NCBI RefSeq assembly: GCF_005937985.2
Contig: NZ_CP042172.1
Span: forward strand, 992,001-1,056,000
From: Arthrobacter sp. KBS0702
GTDB taxonomy: Bacteria; Actinomycetota; Actinomycetes; Actinomycetales; Micrococcaceae
Direction: 5' to 3'
Length of the DNA: 64,000 nucleotides
In this document: positions 37,673-47,673 of the stretch, in pieces
How positions within the stretch are numbered: the stretch's first letter is position 1
Layout: every line of letters starts with the position of its first letter
Translations under genes and position numbers: made by a program
The notes under the pieces: generated by a model
What the model was told of the DNA's origin: nothing
Seen by the model: only the letters and a program-made list of their open reading frames with translations
Database searches by the model: none

Positions 37673-37818
37673 GAAGAGGATGCCGCGACCGGAATGTGGT
37701 CCGGCTCGGCCGCGCGGAGCCGGCAACGAGGTAGACCACCTGGCTGTCGTCCACGGGCCAATCGAGATCCACCGAGCAGCGGCACTGAGTCAGGCCACTG
37801 AGCAAGGAGAGCCCGTAC

Positions 37819-39309
37819 GTGAGCCCCGAGAACACCGGCCCCGCCGCCGTCATTGTCCTAGCTGCAGGTGCCGGTACCCGGATGAAATCCCGTACCCCCA
37901 AGATCCTCCACGAAATCGGCGGACGCTCCCTCGTTGGCCACGCGCTTAACGCCGCCCGCGCCCTCCATCCGCGCGAACTGGCCCTCGTGGTCCGGCACGA
38001 ACGCGACCAGGTCGCCGCTCACATCGCAGCGCTCGACCCCAAGGCGCTTATCGTTGACCAGGACGAGGTGCCCGGCACCGGGCGCGCCGTCGAAGCCGCC
38101 CTCGAGGCTCTCGACGCACTGCATCCCCAGGCCCAGGTCAGCGGCACCGTCGTCGTGACCTACGGCGACGTGCCCCTGCTCACCGGCGAACTGCTGTCCG
38201 AGCTTGTCGCCGCCCACGAGGCGGAAGGCAATGCCGTCACCGTCCTCACCGCCGTCCTCGACGACGCCACCGGCTACGGCCGCATCCTCCGCGCCGACGA
38301 CGGCACCGTGACCGGCATCCGCGAACACAAGGATGCCAGTGACGCCGAGCGCGGGATCCGGGAGATCAACTCCGGCATCTACGCCTTCGACGCCGCCGTG
38401 CTGCGGGACTCGCTGGCCCACGTCACCACCGACAATGCCCAGGGTGAGAAGTACCTGACCGACGTCCTCGCCCTGGCCCGTGCCGCCGGCGGCCGGGTCG
38501 CCGCCGTCGTCACCGAAGACCGCTGGCAGGTCGAAGGCGCCAACGACCGCGTCCAGCTCTCGGCCCTCGGCGCCGAGCACAACCGCCGCGCCGTCGAGGC
38601 CTGGATGCGCGCCGGCGTCACCGTCGTCGACCCCGCCACCACCTGGATCGACGCCACCGTGACGCTGGACGAGGACGTCCGGCTGCTGCCGAACACCCAG
38701 CTGCACGGCGCCACGACGGTGGCGCGCGACGCCGTCGTCGGTCCCGACACGACCCTGACCGACGTCCAGGTGGGGGAGGGCGCCACGGTGATCCGCACCC
38801 ACGGCTCCGGCTCCACCATCGGCGCGAACGCCAGCGTCGGCCCGTTCACCTACCTGCGCCCCGGCACCGTCCTCGGTGAAACCGGCAAGATTGGCGCGTT
38901 CTACGAGACGAAGAACGTCACGATCGGCCGCGGCTCCAAGCTCTCCCACCTCGGCTACGCCGGCGACGCGGAAATCGGCGAGGACACCAACATCGGCTGC
39001 GGCAACATCACGGCCAACTACGACGGCGAGAAGAAACACCGCACGGTGATCGGTTCCGGCGTCCGCACCGGCTCCAACACCGTCTTCGTGGCCCCGGTCC
39101 GGGTCGGCGACGGCGCGTACAGCGGCGCCGGCGCCGTGATCCGCAGCGACGTGCCCGCGGGCGCCCTCGCACTGTCCGTGGCCAAGCAGCGGAACTCGGA
39201 AGGCTGGGTCGCGGCAAACCGGCCGGGCTCCCTCTCCGCCGCGCTGGCCGAGGCGGCCGCCGCCACCCCGACATCTTCCACTACTCCGGCATCGACAGAA
39301 CAGGGCTAG
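37819..39309 (+). CDS. glmU: GlmU, bifunctional GlcNAc-1-P uridyltransferase / GlcN-1-P acetyltransferase
   Basis: 496-residue cytosolic enzyme that acetylates glucosamine-1-phosphate and then forms UDP-GlcNAc for peptidoglycan. The N-terminal pyrophosphorylase domain (about 1-230) has the signature LAAGAGTRMKSRTPKILHEI; the C-terminal left-handed beta-helix (about 250-460) has hexapeptide repeats and the acetyl-CoA site in GCGNITANYDGEKKHRT. The tail after 465 is low-complexity Ala/Thr/Ser. GTG 37819 has AAGGAGAG eight bases upstream. Prs follows 5 bases later. Confidence 0.96.
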   Translation: MSPENTGPAAVIVLAAGAGTRMKSRTPKILHEIGGRSLVGHALNAARALHPRELALVVRHERDQVAAHIAALDPKALIVDQDEVPGTGRAVEAALEALDALHPQAQVSGTVVVTYGDVPLLTGELLSELVAAHEAEGNAVTVLTAVLDDATGYGRILRADDGTVTGIREHKDASDAERGIREINSGIYAFDAAVLRDSLAHVTTDNAQGEKYLTDVLALARAAGGRVAAVVTEDRWQVEGANDRVQLSALGAEHNRRAVEAWMRAGVTVVDPATTWIDATVTLDEDVRLLPNTQLHGATTVARDAVVGPDTTLTDVQVGEGATVIRTHGSGSTIGANASVGPFTYLRPGTVLGETGKIGAFYETKNVTIGRGSKLSHLGYAGDAEIGEDTNIGCGNITANYDGEKKHRTVIGSGVRTGSNTVFVAPVRVGDGAYSGAGAVIRSDVPAGALALSVAKQRNSEGWVAANRPGSLSAALAEAAAATPTSSTTPASTEQG

Positions 39310-39314
39310 CAATC

Positions 39315-40295
39315 ATGAGCGAAATTACGGCACACGGCGAGAAGAAGCTGGTACTTGCCGCCGGGCGCGCACACCCGGAGCTGGCGCGCGAGATCGCCAA
39401 GGAGCTGGGCACCGAGCTGCTGCCGCTGGACGCCTACGACTTCGCCAACGGCGAGATCTACGTCCGGGCCGGCGAGAGCGTCCGCGGCACCGACGCCTTC
39501 GTTATCCAGGCGCACCCGGCCCCGCTGAACAACTGGCTCATGGAGCAGCTGATCATGATCGATTCGCTCAAGCGGGCCTCCGCCAAGCGCATCACCGTGG
39601 TTTCGCCGTTCTACCCCTACGCCCGGCAGGACAAAAAGGGACGCGGCCGCGAGCCGATCTCGGCCCGCCTCGTCGCCGACCTGTACAAGACCGCCGGCGC
39701 CGACCGCATCATGAGCGTGGACCTGCACACCTCGCAGATCCAGGGCTTCTTCGACGGCCCCGTGGACCACCTGATGGCCATCCCGCTCCTCGCCGACTAC
39801 ATCCGCACCCGGGTGGGCTCGGACAACATCACTGTCGTCTCCCCGGACACCGGCCGCGTCCGGGTCGCCGAACAGTGGGCCGAGCGCCTCGGCGGCGCTC
39901 CGCTGGCCTTCGTGCACAAGAGCCGCGACCTCACGGTCCCCAACCAGGCGGTCTCCAAGACCGTCGTCGGCCAGATCGAAGGCCGCACCTGCGTGCTGAT
40001 CGACGACATGATCGACACCGGCGGAACCATCTCCGGCGCCGTCCAGGTGCTCAAGAACGCCGGCGCCAAGGACGTCATCATCGCCGCCACCCACGCGGTG
40101 TTCTCCGACCCGGCCTCGCAGCGCCTCGCCGAGTCGGGCGCCCGCGAAGTCGTGGTCACCAACACGCTGCCGATCTCCGCGAACAAGCACTTCCCGCAGC
40201 TCACTGTGCTCTCCATCGCGCCGCTGATCGCCCGTGCGATCCGTGAAGTGTTCGACGACGGTTCCGTGACGAGCCTCTTCGACGGCAACGCGTAG
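39315..40295 (+). CDS. prs: Ribose-phosphate pyrophosphokinase
   Basis: 326-residue enzyme making PRPP from ribose-5-phosphate and ATP for nucleotides, His, Trp and NAD. Signatures: PFYPYARQDKKGRGREPIS, the cation site VDLHTSQIQGFFDGPVDHL and the PRPP loop VLIDDMIDTGGTISGA. ATG 39315 lies five bases after the glmU stop with a weak ribosome site, so it probably relies on coupling. Usual glmU-prs pair. Confidence 0.97.
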   Translation: MSEITAHGEKKLVLAAGRAHPELAREIAKELGTELLPLDAYDFANGEIYVRAGESVRGTDAFVIQAHPAPLNNWLMEQLIMIDSLKRASAKRITVVSPFYPYARQDKKGRGREPISARLVADLYKTAGADRIMSVDLHTSQIQGFFDGPVDHLMAIPLLADYIRTRVGSDNITVVSPDTGRVRVAEQWAERLGGAPLAFVHKSRDLTVPNQAVSKTVVGQIEGRTCVLIDDMIDTGGTISGAVQVLKNAGAKDVIIAATHAVFSDPASQRLAESGAREVVVTNTLPISANKHFPQLTVLSIAPLIARAIREVFDDGSVTSLFDGNA

Positions 40296-40305
40296 CAGCC
40301 GCCCG

Positions 40306-40336
40306 GCCGGGCCCCGTTTTCGCGACGGGGCCCGGC
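40306..40336 (+). terminator. Terminator-like hairpin after prs
   Basis: Eleven-base-pair perfect GC stem (40306-40316 with 40326-40336) and a nine-base loop. No T run follows, so termination may be partial. Confidence 0.5.
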
Positions 40337-40381
40337 ACTGCTAAACTCGATCCGATACCTTGGCGAGGGAGAGCGCCGGCC

Positions 40382-40410
40382 TTGACAGCCGGACTGCTGG
40401 TCTCCGTAAT
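40382..40410 (+). promoter_or_regulatory. Probable SigA promoter for rplY
   Basis: Consensus TTGACA (40382-40387), 17-base spacer, then CGTAAT (40405-40410; four of six). Transcription would start near 40417, giving a leader of about 100 bases with AGAGGAG close to the start codon. Confidence 0.55.
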
Positions 40411-40519
40411 CGACTGGGTCTGAATCTCCCTTCTGAGGGGCGGCCCGGCCGCCCGGCGTTGAAGGTCGCTGACAGACCTCCGCCCTTGCTGAACACCGTT
40501 CGTCCCAGAGGAGATATCC

Positions 40520-41143
40520 ATGGCTGAGCAGAAGCTCGCAGCAGAAGTACGCACCGAATTCGGCAAGGGCTTTGCCCGCCGCGCCCGCATGGCCAACCAG
40601 ATCCCGGCTGTCATCTACGGCCACGGCGCCGAGCCGATCCACATCACCCTGCCGGCAAAGGCCACCACCCTGGCCGTCCGCACCGCCAACGCCCTGCTGT
40701 CCCTGGACATCAACGGCGAAGAGCACCTGGCCCTGGTCAAGGACATCCAGCGCAACCCGATCAAGCAGATCATCGAGCACCTCGACCTGCTGACCGTCCG
40801 CAAGGGCGAGAAGGTCACCGTTGACGTCCCCGTCCACGTCACCGGCGACGTCGCCCCGGGCAACGTGCACAACCTCGAGATGACCACCATCTCGCTCGAG
40901 GCCGAGGCAACCCACCTGCCGACCGCCGTCGAGGTCAGCATCGAAGGCCGCGCCGCGGGCGAGCACATCCACGCCTCCGACGTCGTGCTGCCGAAGGGCA
41001 CCGTTCTGCTGGCCGACGCCGACGCCCTGGTCGTGAACATCTCCGAGGCCGTTGAAATCCTCGAAGAGGAAGAGACCACGGAAGAGGCTGCCCCGGCCGA
41101 AGGCGCCGCTGCCGAAGAGACCTCCGAGGCTGCTGCCGAGTAA
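40520..41143 (+). CDS. rplY: 50S ribosomal protein L25 / general stress protein Ctc
   Basis: 207 residues: the N-terminal L25 fold ([31 protein letters not shown]), which binds 5S rRNA, plus the C-terminal TL5-like beta domain of the long Ctc form, ending in a tail of alternating glutamate and alanine. RBS AGAGGAG is seven bases before ATG 40520. Together with pth it forms the usual glmU-prs-rplY-pth order. Confidence 0.96.
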   Translation: MAEQKLAAEVRTEFGKGFARRARMANQIPAVIYGHGAEPIHITLPAKATTLAVRTANALLSLDINGEEHLALVKDIQRNPIKQIIEHLDLLTVRKGEKVTVDVPVHVTGDVAPGNVHNLEMTTISLEAEATHLPTAVEVSIEGRAAGEHIHASDVVLPKGTVLLADADALVVNISEAVEILEEEETTEEAAPAEGAAAEETSEAAAE

Positions 41144-41200
41144 TTCCGGCGTATTCTCAGGTGGCCGGGTCCCGATGGGGCCCGGCCGCCGTCGTCTCCG

Positions 41201-41252
41201 CCCGCCGCCCCCACCCGCCGCCCCCCACCCGCCGCCCCCACCCGCCGCCCCC
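41201..41252 (+). repeat. C-rich tandem repeat before pth
   Basis: Four copies of CCCGCCGCCCCC(C)A, 12-14 bases each (41201-41213, 41214-41227, 41228-41240, 41241-41252), ending directly at the GAAGGA ribosome site of pth. The opposite strand is G-rich with several G5 runs and is a likely G-quadruplex. Copy number could vary by slippage. Confidence 0.9.
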
Positions 41253-41265
41253 GAAGGATGGACCC

Positions 41266-41853
41266 ATGACCGACACCTGGCTGATCGTAGGCCTTGGCAA
41301 TCCGGGTGCCGAGTACGCCCACAACCGGCACAACGTCGGCCAGATGGTGCTCGATGAACTGTCGGCCCGGGTCGGCGGCACCTTCAAGTCGCACAAAACC
41401 CGCGCCCAGGTCCTGGAAGGCCGGCTGGGTATCGGCGGGCCTCGGGTGGTGCTGGCCAAGCCTCTGAGTTACATGAATGTCTCCGGCGGCCCGGTCTCCG
41501 CGCTCGCGAAGTTCTACGACGTCGACCCCTCCCGCGTCATTGCCGTTCACGACGAGATCGACATTCCCTTTAATACAGTCAAACTCAAGATCGGCGGGGG
41601 AGAAGGCGGCCATAACGGCCTCCGGGACATCTCCAAGGCGCTGGCCACGAAGGACTACCTGCGGGTCCGGGTGGGGGTGGGCCGTCCGCCCGGCCGGATG
41701 GACACCGCCGACTTCGTGCTGCGGGACTTCGCCACAGCGGAGAAGAAGGAACTTCCGTTCCTGATCGACACCGCCGCCGACGCCGTCGAGGCGCTCGTCC
41801 GCGACGGGCTTCAGCAGGCCCAACAGAAGTTCCACCCCGCGAAGGCAACATAG
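41266..41853 (+). CDS. pth: Peptidyl-tRNA hydrolase
   Basis: 195-residue monomeric enzyme that frees tRNA from peptidyl-tRNA dropped off the ribosome. The signatures [19 protein letters not shown] with catalytic histidine, [13 protein letters not shown] and [13 protein letters not shown] are complete. ATG 41266 has GAAGGA seven bases upstream. It ends the core block; in relatives a mfd gene often follows, but here the LuxR cluster begins 143 bases later. Confidence 0.96.
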   Translation: MTDTWLIVGLGNPGAEYAHNRHNVGQMVLDELSARVGGTFKSHKTRAQVLEGRLGIGGPRVVLAKPLSYMNVSGGPVSALAKFYDVDPSRVIAVHDEIDIPFNTVKLKIGGGEGGHNGLRDISKALATKDYLRVRVGVGRPPGRMDTADFVLRDFATAEKKELPFLIDTAADAVEALVRDGLQQAQQKFHPAKAT

Positions 41854-41996
41854 CCGGGGCCGATCCCGGTTTCCTTTCCAAGCGTCCCGCGTTGCCGCTA
41901 TGATCTGTCTACTCTCTTGTCGGGGGATAGGGTTACGCTACTTCTAGGTGGACGGTGACGGCTTTGCCGTCCGCAAAGCGGTACAAAGGAAACTAG
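41854..41996 (+). promoter_or_regulatory. Upstream region of LuxR regulator A
   Basis: TATGAT (41899-41904) is a near-consensus -10, with TTTCCA 18 bases before as a poor -35. A small stem GACGGC-TTT-GCCGTC (41957-41971) lies in the leader. AAAGGA precedes the start codon. Confidence 0.45.
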
Positions 41997-44750
41997 ATGT
42001 CGAGGGATTCGCTGGGCTGGGGGCATGTTTCCATTACATTGGCGCCCGCCGAAGAACAACACGCCGCGGGGCCGGTGAACAGACACGCGTGGTCAGGCTT
42101 GGCCCGCGGAGCCGACGCCGACCGTGTCCGGACCGCCCTCACCGCGCCTGAGAGTATGGGCGTTGTCATCACCGGGGACCGGGGCGTGGGGAAATCCCTG
42201 GTCGGACGCAGCGCCCTCGCCGGCTTCGGCCCGGATGTCTATACCCTCCAGCTGCGCACTTCCGGGCCAGGTGCCGCCACCCCCTACGGATGCCTGTCCT
42301 TCACCCTCGCCCGCCTCCCGCAGAGCTCGCTTGGTTCGCCGACGGCGATACTGCACGGAATCACCTCGCTGATCCGCAACGACGCCGCGGGACGCAAATG
42401 CGTGATCCTGGTGGACAACGCCGGGTCCCTCGACGAGCAGAGCACCGGGGTCCTGCTGAACCTGATGCAGACCGGCACCGCGCGGCTGATCGCCACCGCG
42501 CAGCGCGCCACCGACCTTCCGCCCGACTTCTATTGGCTCATCACCTCCGGGCAGCTGGCCGAAGTCCGACTCGCCGGCATGACCGCGATCGAAACGCAGG
42601 AGGTGCTCCAGGCGGCGCTCGGGCACCGGGTGTCGACCGCCCTGGCAACCCAGATGCACGAGCTGGTCGGCGGCAGCCCCACCCTCCTGCAGGCCGTCGT
42701 CTCCGAACAGATCGAACGCGGCAACCTGGTGTTGTCCGGCTCGGTCTGGACCCTCGTCGACGAGGTGGTGCTGGACGGCAAGACCGCGCTGGAGGATATC
42801 GTCAGGGCGCGGTACGCCCGGGAAACGCCCGAGGCCCGTGAAGTGATCGAGGTGCTCTCGTGCGCTCGCTGCATGTCCCTGTCCCGGCTGGCGAGGATGT
42901 ACGGCCCGGGCCTGATTGCGGACATGGAGGAAGCCGGCCAGATCGTCGTCGACCGCACCGACCGGCACTTCGTGACGCTGGGGGACCGGTACCTGGGAGA
43001 CATCGTGCGGAACTGGCTCAGTGTGGAGCGCCGGCTGGAGCTGCGCGACAAGGTCCCCGGCCACCAGGAACACGAACTCGGCGAGCTCACCGTGGAGGAC
43101 CTGCTCGCCTACGCGGCCTGGACGCACGACTGCCACGCCGAGCTGGCGCCGGCTCACGCGCTGGCCGCCGCGCAGGCCGCCGTCCGCCTCTTCGACCCGA
43201 AATTCGCGCTGAAGTGCGCCGCCAGCATCGCGCCCGGCGACACCGAATGGCCCGAGGGACAGCTGCAGAAGGCTGCCGCGTACCTGCAGCTGGGCCTTCC
43301 CCTGCAGGCGATGTCCGCCCTGGACGACGTCACTGAGGCCCAGACCAACGCCCTCGCCCCAGAGGCGTTTGCCGAGCTGATTGCGGCGAAGGCCGACTGC
43401 ATGGCCTGGCTGGAGGACCGCTCCGGGAAGGTCCCTGAGCTGATCCGGCAGGCCCGGCTGCGGCTGCAGGAATTCCGCCAGGCCGAAGCGGGGGCCGCCG
43501 ACGGCGATGCGGACGGGCTGGCCCGCGCCGGCCTGTGCCTCGACCTCTGCGAGTTCAACTACCTCTCCTTCATCGGCGACTACCGGCCGATGATGGACCG
43601 GCTCGCCGCGGCCGCGAGTGCCGATACCGACGCCCTCGACCCGGTCCACCGGCTGCGGACCTCGATCATCCTGATGGAAGCCCTGTGCATGACCGGCAGG
43701 GAACTGGAGGCCCGCCAGCTGATGCGAGACATCGGCGGAAGACTCGGTGAGTGGGCCAATGTCCCGCGGATCAGGGAAAACTTCGCCTGGCGTTCCTTCA
43801 ATGTCCTGCTGCTCTCCGGACAGTGGCGGCAGAGCATCGACATGCTCAAAGACGCCAGCGGGCGGGCCGGCCACGGCCTGCACTCGGGCAGCGCCGCCAC
43901 CGACCTCGCCGTCGGGCTCGCGTATGTATATGCCGGCCGCGGCTACTTGGCCCTGGATCCGCTGCTCGCTGCGATCGCCCAGCTCGAAGTCAGGACCAGC
44001 CTGCACGCGCTGCGCCAGGCTTATGCCGCCACCGCTTTTGCCTATGCGCAGATGGGCAACTCCGTGCAGGCCACCGTCTACCTGGACCGCGCACGGTCCG
44101 CTGAGGGGCCGGCCCGCTTCGTCGTCAGCAGCTCGGCCGAGTTCTGCATGGACATGGCCTCCCGCTGGCTGGGGGACCCCGACGCGAAGGACCGGCTGGT
44201 CCACGCCGCCGAGCGGCACTTCCGGAACGGCCTCTATACCCTGGCCGGCATCTGCATGCTCGGCGCGACCGTCAACGGCACCGTAAAGGACTTCCAGTTC
44301 ATGGAGGAGATCGCAGGGCTGCGGCAGGGCCCCCTCGCGGAGCTGTCCCGGGTGGTGGCGGTCGGCAGCCGCACGAAGGACGCCGTGACGATGCTCGAAG
44401 CGGCCGAACTCGCCGCCGCCCTGGAGCTCGACGCCGTGCAGGCCAGATGCGCGGCGCTCGCCTTCGATTTCGCCAAGGCCGCCGGGCTCGCCGGCAGCGC
44501 CACGGCGGCGCACAGCATGCTCGAGTCCTTGTCCGAGTCGGTCCCGGCGTTGCCGATCGTCCCGCACAACAAGGGCCCGCTGCTGACCGAGCGGGAGCGG
44601 CAAATCGCGGCCCTCGCCGGCAACGGAGTTTCCAACAAAGACATCGCCCTGGACGTGGGCATCTCGGTTCGGACAGTGGAGGGGCACTTGTACCAGGTAT
44701 TCACGAAGCTCGGAGTGTCCTCGCGGAGTGATCTGCTTGGACTCATCTAG
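41997..44750 (+). CDS. LuxR-type STAND/LAL-like ATPase regulator A
   Basis: 917-residue cytosolic regulator of the large ATP-binding LuxR group. Walker A is GDRGVGKS (60-67), Walker B VILVDNAG (about 137-143). A long helical, probably TPR-like middle follows (about 300-840). The C-terminal 60 residues are a LuxR helix-turn-helix: LTERERQIAALAGNGVSNKD and SVRTVEGHLYQVFTKLGV. No receiver, PAS or other input domain is visible, so the middle may bind a ligand. AAAGGA sits upstream of ATG 41997. It heads four related genes and overlaps gene B by 23 bases. Confidence 0.9.
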   Translation: MSRDSLGWGHVSITLAPAEEQHAAGPVNRHAWSGLARGADADRVRTALTAPESMGVVITGDRGVGKSLVGRSALAGFGPDVYTLQLRTSGPGAATPYGCLSFTLARLPQSSLGSPTAILHGITSLIRNDAAGRKCVILVDNAGSLDEQSTGVLLNLMQTGTARLIATAQRATDLPPDFYWLITSGQLAEVRLAGMTAIETQEVLQAALGHRVSTALATQMHELVGGSPTLLQAVVSEQIERGNLVLSGSVWTLVDEVVLDGKTALEDIVRARYARETPEAREVIEVLSCARCMSLSRLARMYGPGLIADMEEAGQIVVDRTDRHFVTLGDRYLGDIVRNWLSVERRLELRDKVPGHQEHELGELTVEDLLAYAAWTHDCHAELAPAHALAAAQAAVRLFDPKFALKCAASIAPGDTEWPEGQLQKAAAYLQLGLPLQAMSALDDVTEAQTNALAPEAFAELIAAKADCMAWLEDRSGKVPELIRQARLRLQEFRQAEAGAADGDADGLARAGLCLDLCEFNYLSFIGDYRPMMDRLAAAASADTDALDPVHRLRTSIILMEALCMTGRELEARQLMRDIGGRLGEWANVPRIRENFAWRSFNVLLLSGQWRQSIDMLKDASGRAGHGLHSGSAATDLAVGLAYVYAGRGYLALDPLLAAIAQLEVRTSLHALRQAYAATAFAYAQMGNSVQATVYLDRARSAEGPARFVVSSSAEFCMDMASRWLGDPDAKDRLVHAAERHFRNGLYTLAGICMLGATVNGTVKDFQFMEEIAGLRQGPLAELSRVVAVGSRTKDAVTMLEAAELAAALELDAVQARCAALAFDFAKAAGLAGSATAAHSMLESLSESVPALPIVPHNKGPLLTERERQIAALAGNGVSNKDIALDVGISVRTVEGHLYQVFTKLGVSSRSDLLGLI

Positions 44751-47448
44751 GGTCCGCGTAGCCGCTCCCGGCGAGGTGCAACAGAGCGTCCTGACCGGAC
44801 GCTCGGAAGACCTGGCATCCGCGGTGGAGGCCCTCCAGGGCGGCACCCACGTCGCTGTGCTGTTGCTCGGCGACCACGGGATCGGCAAATCGCGGCTGAT
44901 GGAGGCCGTGGCCGAGGAGCTCCGCGGCCAGGTGACGCCGGTACGCCTGCACGGCAGCCCGGCGCTGAGCCATGTGCCTTACGGCGTGCTGGCCCCGTTC
45001 ATCGTGGACCTGCCGGTGGAGGACGCCACGTCCCAGCTGGCCGTGCTCCGGACGTTCTGGAGCTACCTCGAAGGGCAGCGGCGGAAGACCCAGAAGCCGC
45101 TGCTGCTGGTCGTCGACGACGCCCATGACCTGGATGAGGCTACGGCCGGGGTCCTGGTGGAACTCGCCGCCGCCGGCTGGGCAAAACTGCTGGTCGGCGC
45201 CGTGGCCCGCCCCGGCCTGCCCGAGCCGCTCCTGCAGCTCTGGTTCGAGGGCATTGCCGAACGCCACGACCTGCGCCCGCTCACCCGGGAACAAACTTCG
45301 GAAATCCTGGCGCACCAGCTCGGCCCCCAGGTCCTGCCCAATGTCGCCGAGGTGCTCTGGGAGGCCTCCGGCGGCAACCCGCTGCTGCTGGATTGCCTGG
45401 TCGACGACGCGAAAAGCGACGGCACGCTGCTCCAGCGCAACGGAGTATGGCTGCTCGCCCGCCCACTAAACAGCCACGGCGAACGGCTGACCGACGTCGT
45501 CCGCCGCCAGCTGCTCCGGCGCCCCGCCGCAGAACGCAAGGCACTGAACCTCGTGGCGCTGGCCGAGCCGGTGTCGAAGGCCCTGATCGAAGCCCTGGTG
45601 GACGAAGCCACCGTCGCAGGACTGATCGAACAGGAAATCGTCCGCGTCTCCGAGGAGGCCGAGCCCGAACTTCGGCTGTGGCACCCCGTCTACGGCGACA
45701 CCCTGCGGAACCTGGTTTCTCCTGCCCGCAGCCTGCAGCTCCGCCAGAGCCTGCTGCGGCTGATGGACCGGGAACCGGCCTCGGCCGAGGGACTCCTGCG
45801 CCAGGTCAGCTGGTCGATGGAGTGCGGCGTCGAGGTCGAGGACCGTCAGCTGCTGCGGGCCGCGATCTTGGCCAGCAGGCTCTTCGAGGACGACCTCGCC
45901 CGCAAGGCGGCCGCCCAGGTCAAGGACCCGGAACTGCAGTTCACGGCCCGGTCGGTGATCGCACGGACGTACTACAACACCTCCAACCATGCCGCGGCAC
46001 GGGACATCCTGGAGGCGGATTTCGCCAAGGGACGCACGCTGGCCGGCCTGCTGACGGGCTCGCTGCTGTGGGCGGCAGTGCTCTCGGCGCTCGGACACAC
46101 GCCGGCCGACATCATGCACCGGGCGGAAGCTCTGCTGCGCGCCGGTGAACGGCTGGCCGACGCCAGCCCCGCCGAGTCCGAACGCATCCTTGCCGCGACG
46201 CGGGAACGGGTGCGGACCATCCGGACCATGGTCCTGGCCCTCGCCGGCGACGCGGAAGCTGCCGGCGCGGCCGGCAGCGACCCTGCCGACCGCGACGAAG
46301 GCCGGTTGGCGGCCAGCACCCTTGAAAGGGCCTTCGGCCTGGCCCTGGAGGCGGAACAACTGCTGGTCCAGGGCAAGCCGGACAGCGCCTCCGCCGCGGC
46401 CGCCGCCGCCTTGGAGGCTGCCGGAACCGAGCACGACGAACTGTACTTCCTCTCCGACTTCCTCGTGGTCCGCGCCGTGACGGCGGTGATCCACGGGGGT
46501 GACTGGCGCGCCGCGGAAAGCCTGCTCGCACGCTTCGTTGCGGGGTTCGGCCCCAGCCTGATCTCGTTTGGCGGCGGCGTCCACACGGCGACCGGCATCG
46601 TGCTGCTGTACCAGGGCCGATCGGCCGAAGCCAAGCGGACGCTGCGCGCGGCCGTCGAAGCGCTGCGGCTTGCCGACCCCCAACAGTTGTTTTCGCTGAC
46701 CGCGGCGATGGCCTTTGCCGCCGCCGCGGACATCGGAGCTACGGAGAAGGCCGCCGGGTACCTGGCCGACTACGAATCCGCCCGGCCCCCCGTTTCGCGC
46801 TACCTGCGTGCCCTCGCCGCCATGGCCGTGGTGTACGGCAAGGCCCGGCTCGGCGGCTACCGCCGGGCGGCGGAGGAACTGCAAAGGCTCGGCAGGCCCG
46901 ACGGCGACCGCAACACCGCGGGGCTGGAGTTTGATGCGCTGACCTTCAGGTTGGCCCTCGGCGACAGGGAGGCGGCCGTGCGGCTGCGCGAACTGGCACC
47001 GCAGCTGGAGGGCCGCCGTGCCAGGGCTGTCTGCGGGTACGCCGCCGCGATCGGGTCCGGGCAGCCGGGCGAGCTGATCGACGCGGCCAAGACCTGCGAG
47101 GAGGCCGAACTGTGGGGCTTCGCCGCGCTGGCGTACGGCGACGCCGCCAACGCCTACCACGCGGCCGGCGACACCTTGCGGGAGCGGATGGCCACGGCGC
47201 AGCGGCAGCGGTGCCGCGACCGTGCCGACAGCGCTGCCGGGGACGAACCGGCCGGCCAGGACACGCTCGGACTCTTGACCCGCCGCGAACGTGACATCGT
47301 GGCGCTGGCGGTCCGGGGCCTGAGCGACCGGCAAATCGCTGCCGAACTGCAGGTGTCAGTCCGGACCGTGGAGGGCCACCTGTACCGCAGTTACGCCAAG
47401 CTGAACATCAAGGGACGCGAGGAACTCCGCCGGGTGTCCGAGGAGTAG
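44728..47448 (+). CDS. LuxR-type ATPase regulator B
   Basis: 906-residue paralogue of A. Walker A GDHGIGKS (48-55), Walker B LLLVVDDAHDLD (about 125-136), helical middle, and C-terminal LTRRERDIVALAVRGLSDRQ with SVRTVEGHLYRSYAKLNI. The start is inside the end of gene A: GTG 44728 is the longest form, but TTG 44737 has GGAG eight bases upstream and may be the true start; both overlap A, so B should be translated from the same mRNA. A-B protein similarity outside the P-loop and helix-turn-helix is low, so the four copies are not recent. Confidence 0.9.
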   Translation: MICLDSSRVRVAAPGEVQQSVLTGRSEDLASAVEALQGGTHVAVLLLGDHGIGKSRLMEAVAEELRGQVTPVRLHGSPALSHVPYGVLAPFIVDLPVEDATSQLAVLRTFWSYLEGQRRKTQKPLLLVVDDAHDLDEATAGVLVELAAAGWAKLLVGAVARPGLPEPLLQLWFEGIAERHDLRPLTREQTSEILAHQLGPQVLPNVAEVLWEASGGNPLLLDCLVDDAKSDGTLLQRNGVWLLARPLNSHGERLTDVVRRQLLRRPAAERKALNLVALAEPVSKALIEALVDEATVAGLIEQEIVRVSEEAEPELRLWHPVYGDTLRNLVSPARSLQLRQSLLRLMDREPASAEGLLRQVSWSMECGVEVEDRQLLRAAILASRLFEDDLARKAAAQVKDPELQFTARSVIARTYYNTSNHAAARDILEADFAKGRTLAGLLTGSLLWAAVLSALGHTPADIMHRAEALLRAGERLADASPAESERILAATRERVRTIRTMVLALAGDAEAAGAAGSDPADRDEGRLAASTLERAFGLALEAEQLLVQGKPDSASAAAAAALEAAGTEHDELYFLSDFLVVRAVTAVIHGGDWRAAESLLARFVAGFGPSLISFGGGVHTATGIVLLYQGRSAEAKRTLRAAVEALRLADPQQLFSLTAAMAFAAAADIGATEKAAGYLADYESARPPVSRYLRALAAMAVVYGKARLGGYRRAAEELQRLGRPDGDRNTAGLEFDALTFRLALGDREAAVRLRELAPQLEGRRARAVCGYAAAIGSGQPGELIDAAKTCEEAELWGFAALAYGDAANAYHAAGDTLRERMATAQRQRCRDRADSAAGDEPAGQDTLGLLTRRERDIVALAVRGLSDRQIAAELQVSVRTVEGHLYRSYAKLNIKGREELRRVSEE

Positions 47449-47673
47449 GTGTTCCCTGCTCGGCCGGAGCGCATTACGGCCGGCGGCACTTGGACTCGGT
47501 TTGGAACTACTTGGTTTGCCGCGCAGAGGGCCTGGCGGAATCCGAGTACAGCCGCGTAGACACCGGCGCCATACCCGGCCGGCAATCGAGTACTACTTAC
47601 GGATGCCTTTGCGACGGCCGCTCCATAGCGTGGAGCTATCACTGGTTAAACATTGATTGCGAAGGTCTCTCCC
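47449..47673 (+). promoter_or_regulatory. Upstream region of LuxR regulator C
   Basis: 225-base gap with candidate operators: ACTACTTGG at 47506-47514, GTACTACTT at 47590-47598 and two overlapping inverted repeats CTCCA-TAGCG-TGGAG (47621-47635) and ATAGC-GTGGA-GCTAT (47625-47639). A TAGCGT hexamer (47626-47631) sits in the latter. Gene C therefore probably has its own promoter. Confidence 0.45.

Noticed and set aside
42093..44888. Very long minus-strand open frame opposite regulator A
   Set aside because: Codon-composition shadow of the real gene; no family similarity. The same holds for other long opposite-strand frames such as 4987-7638 and 23036-24745.
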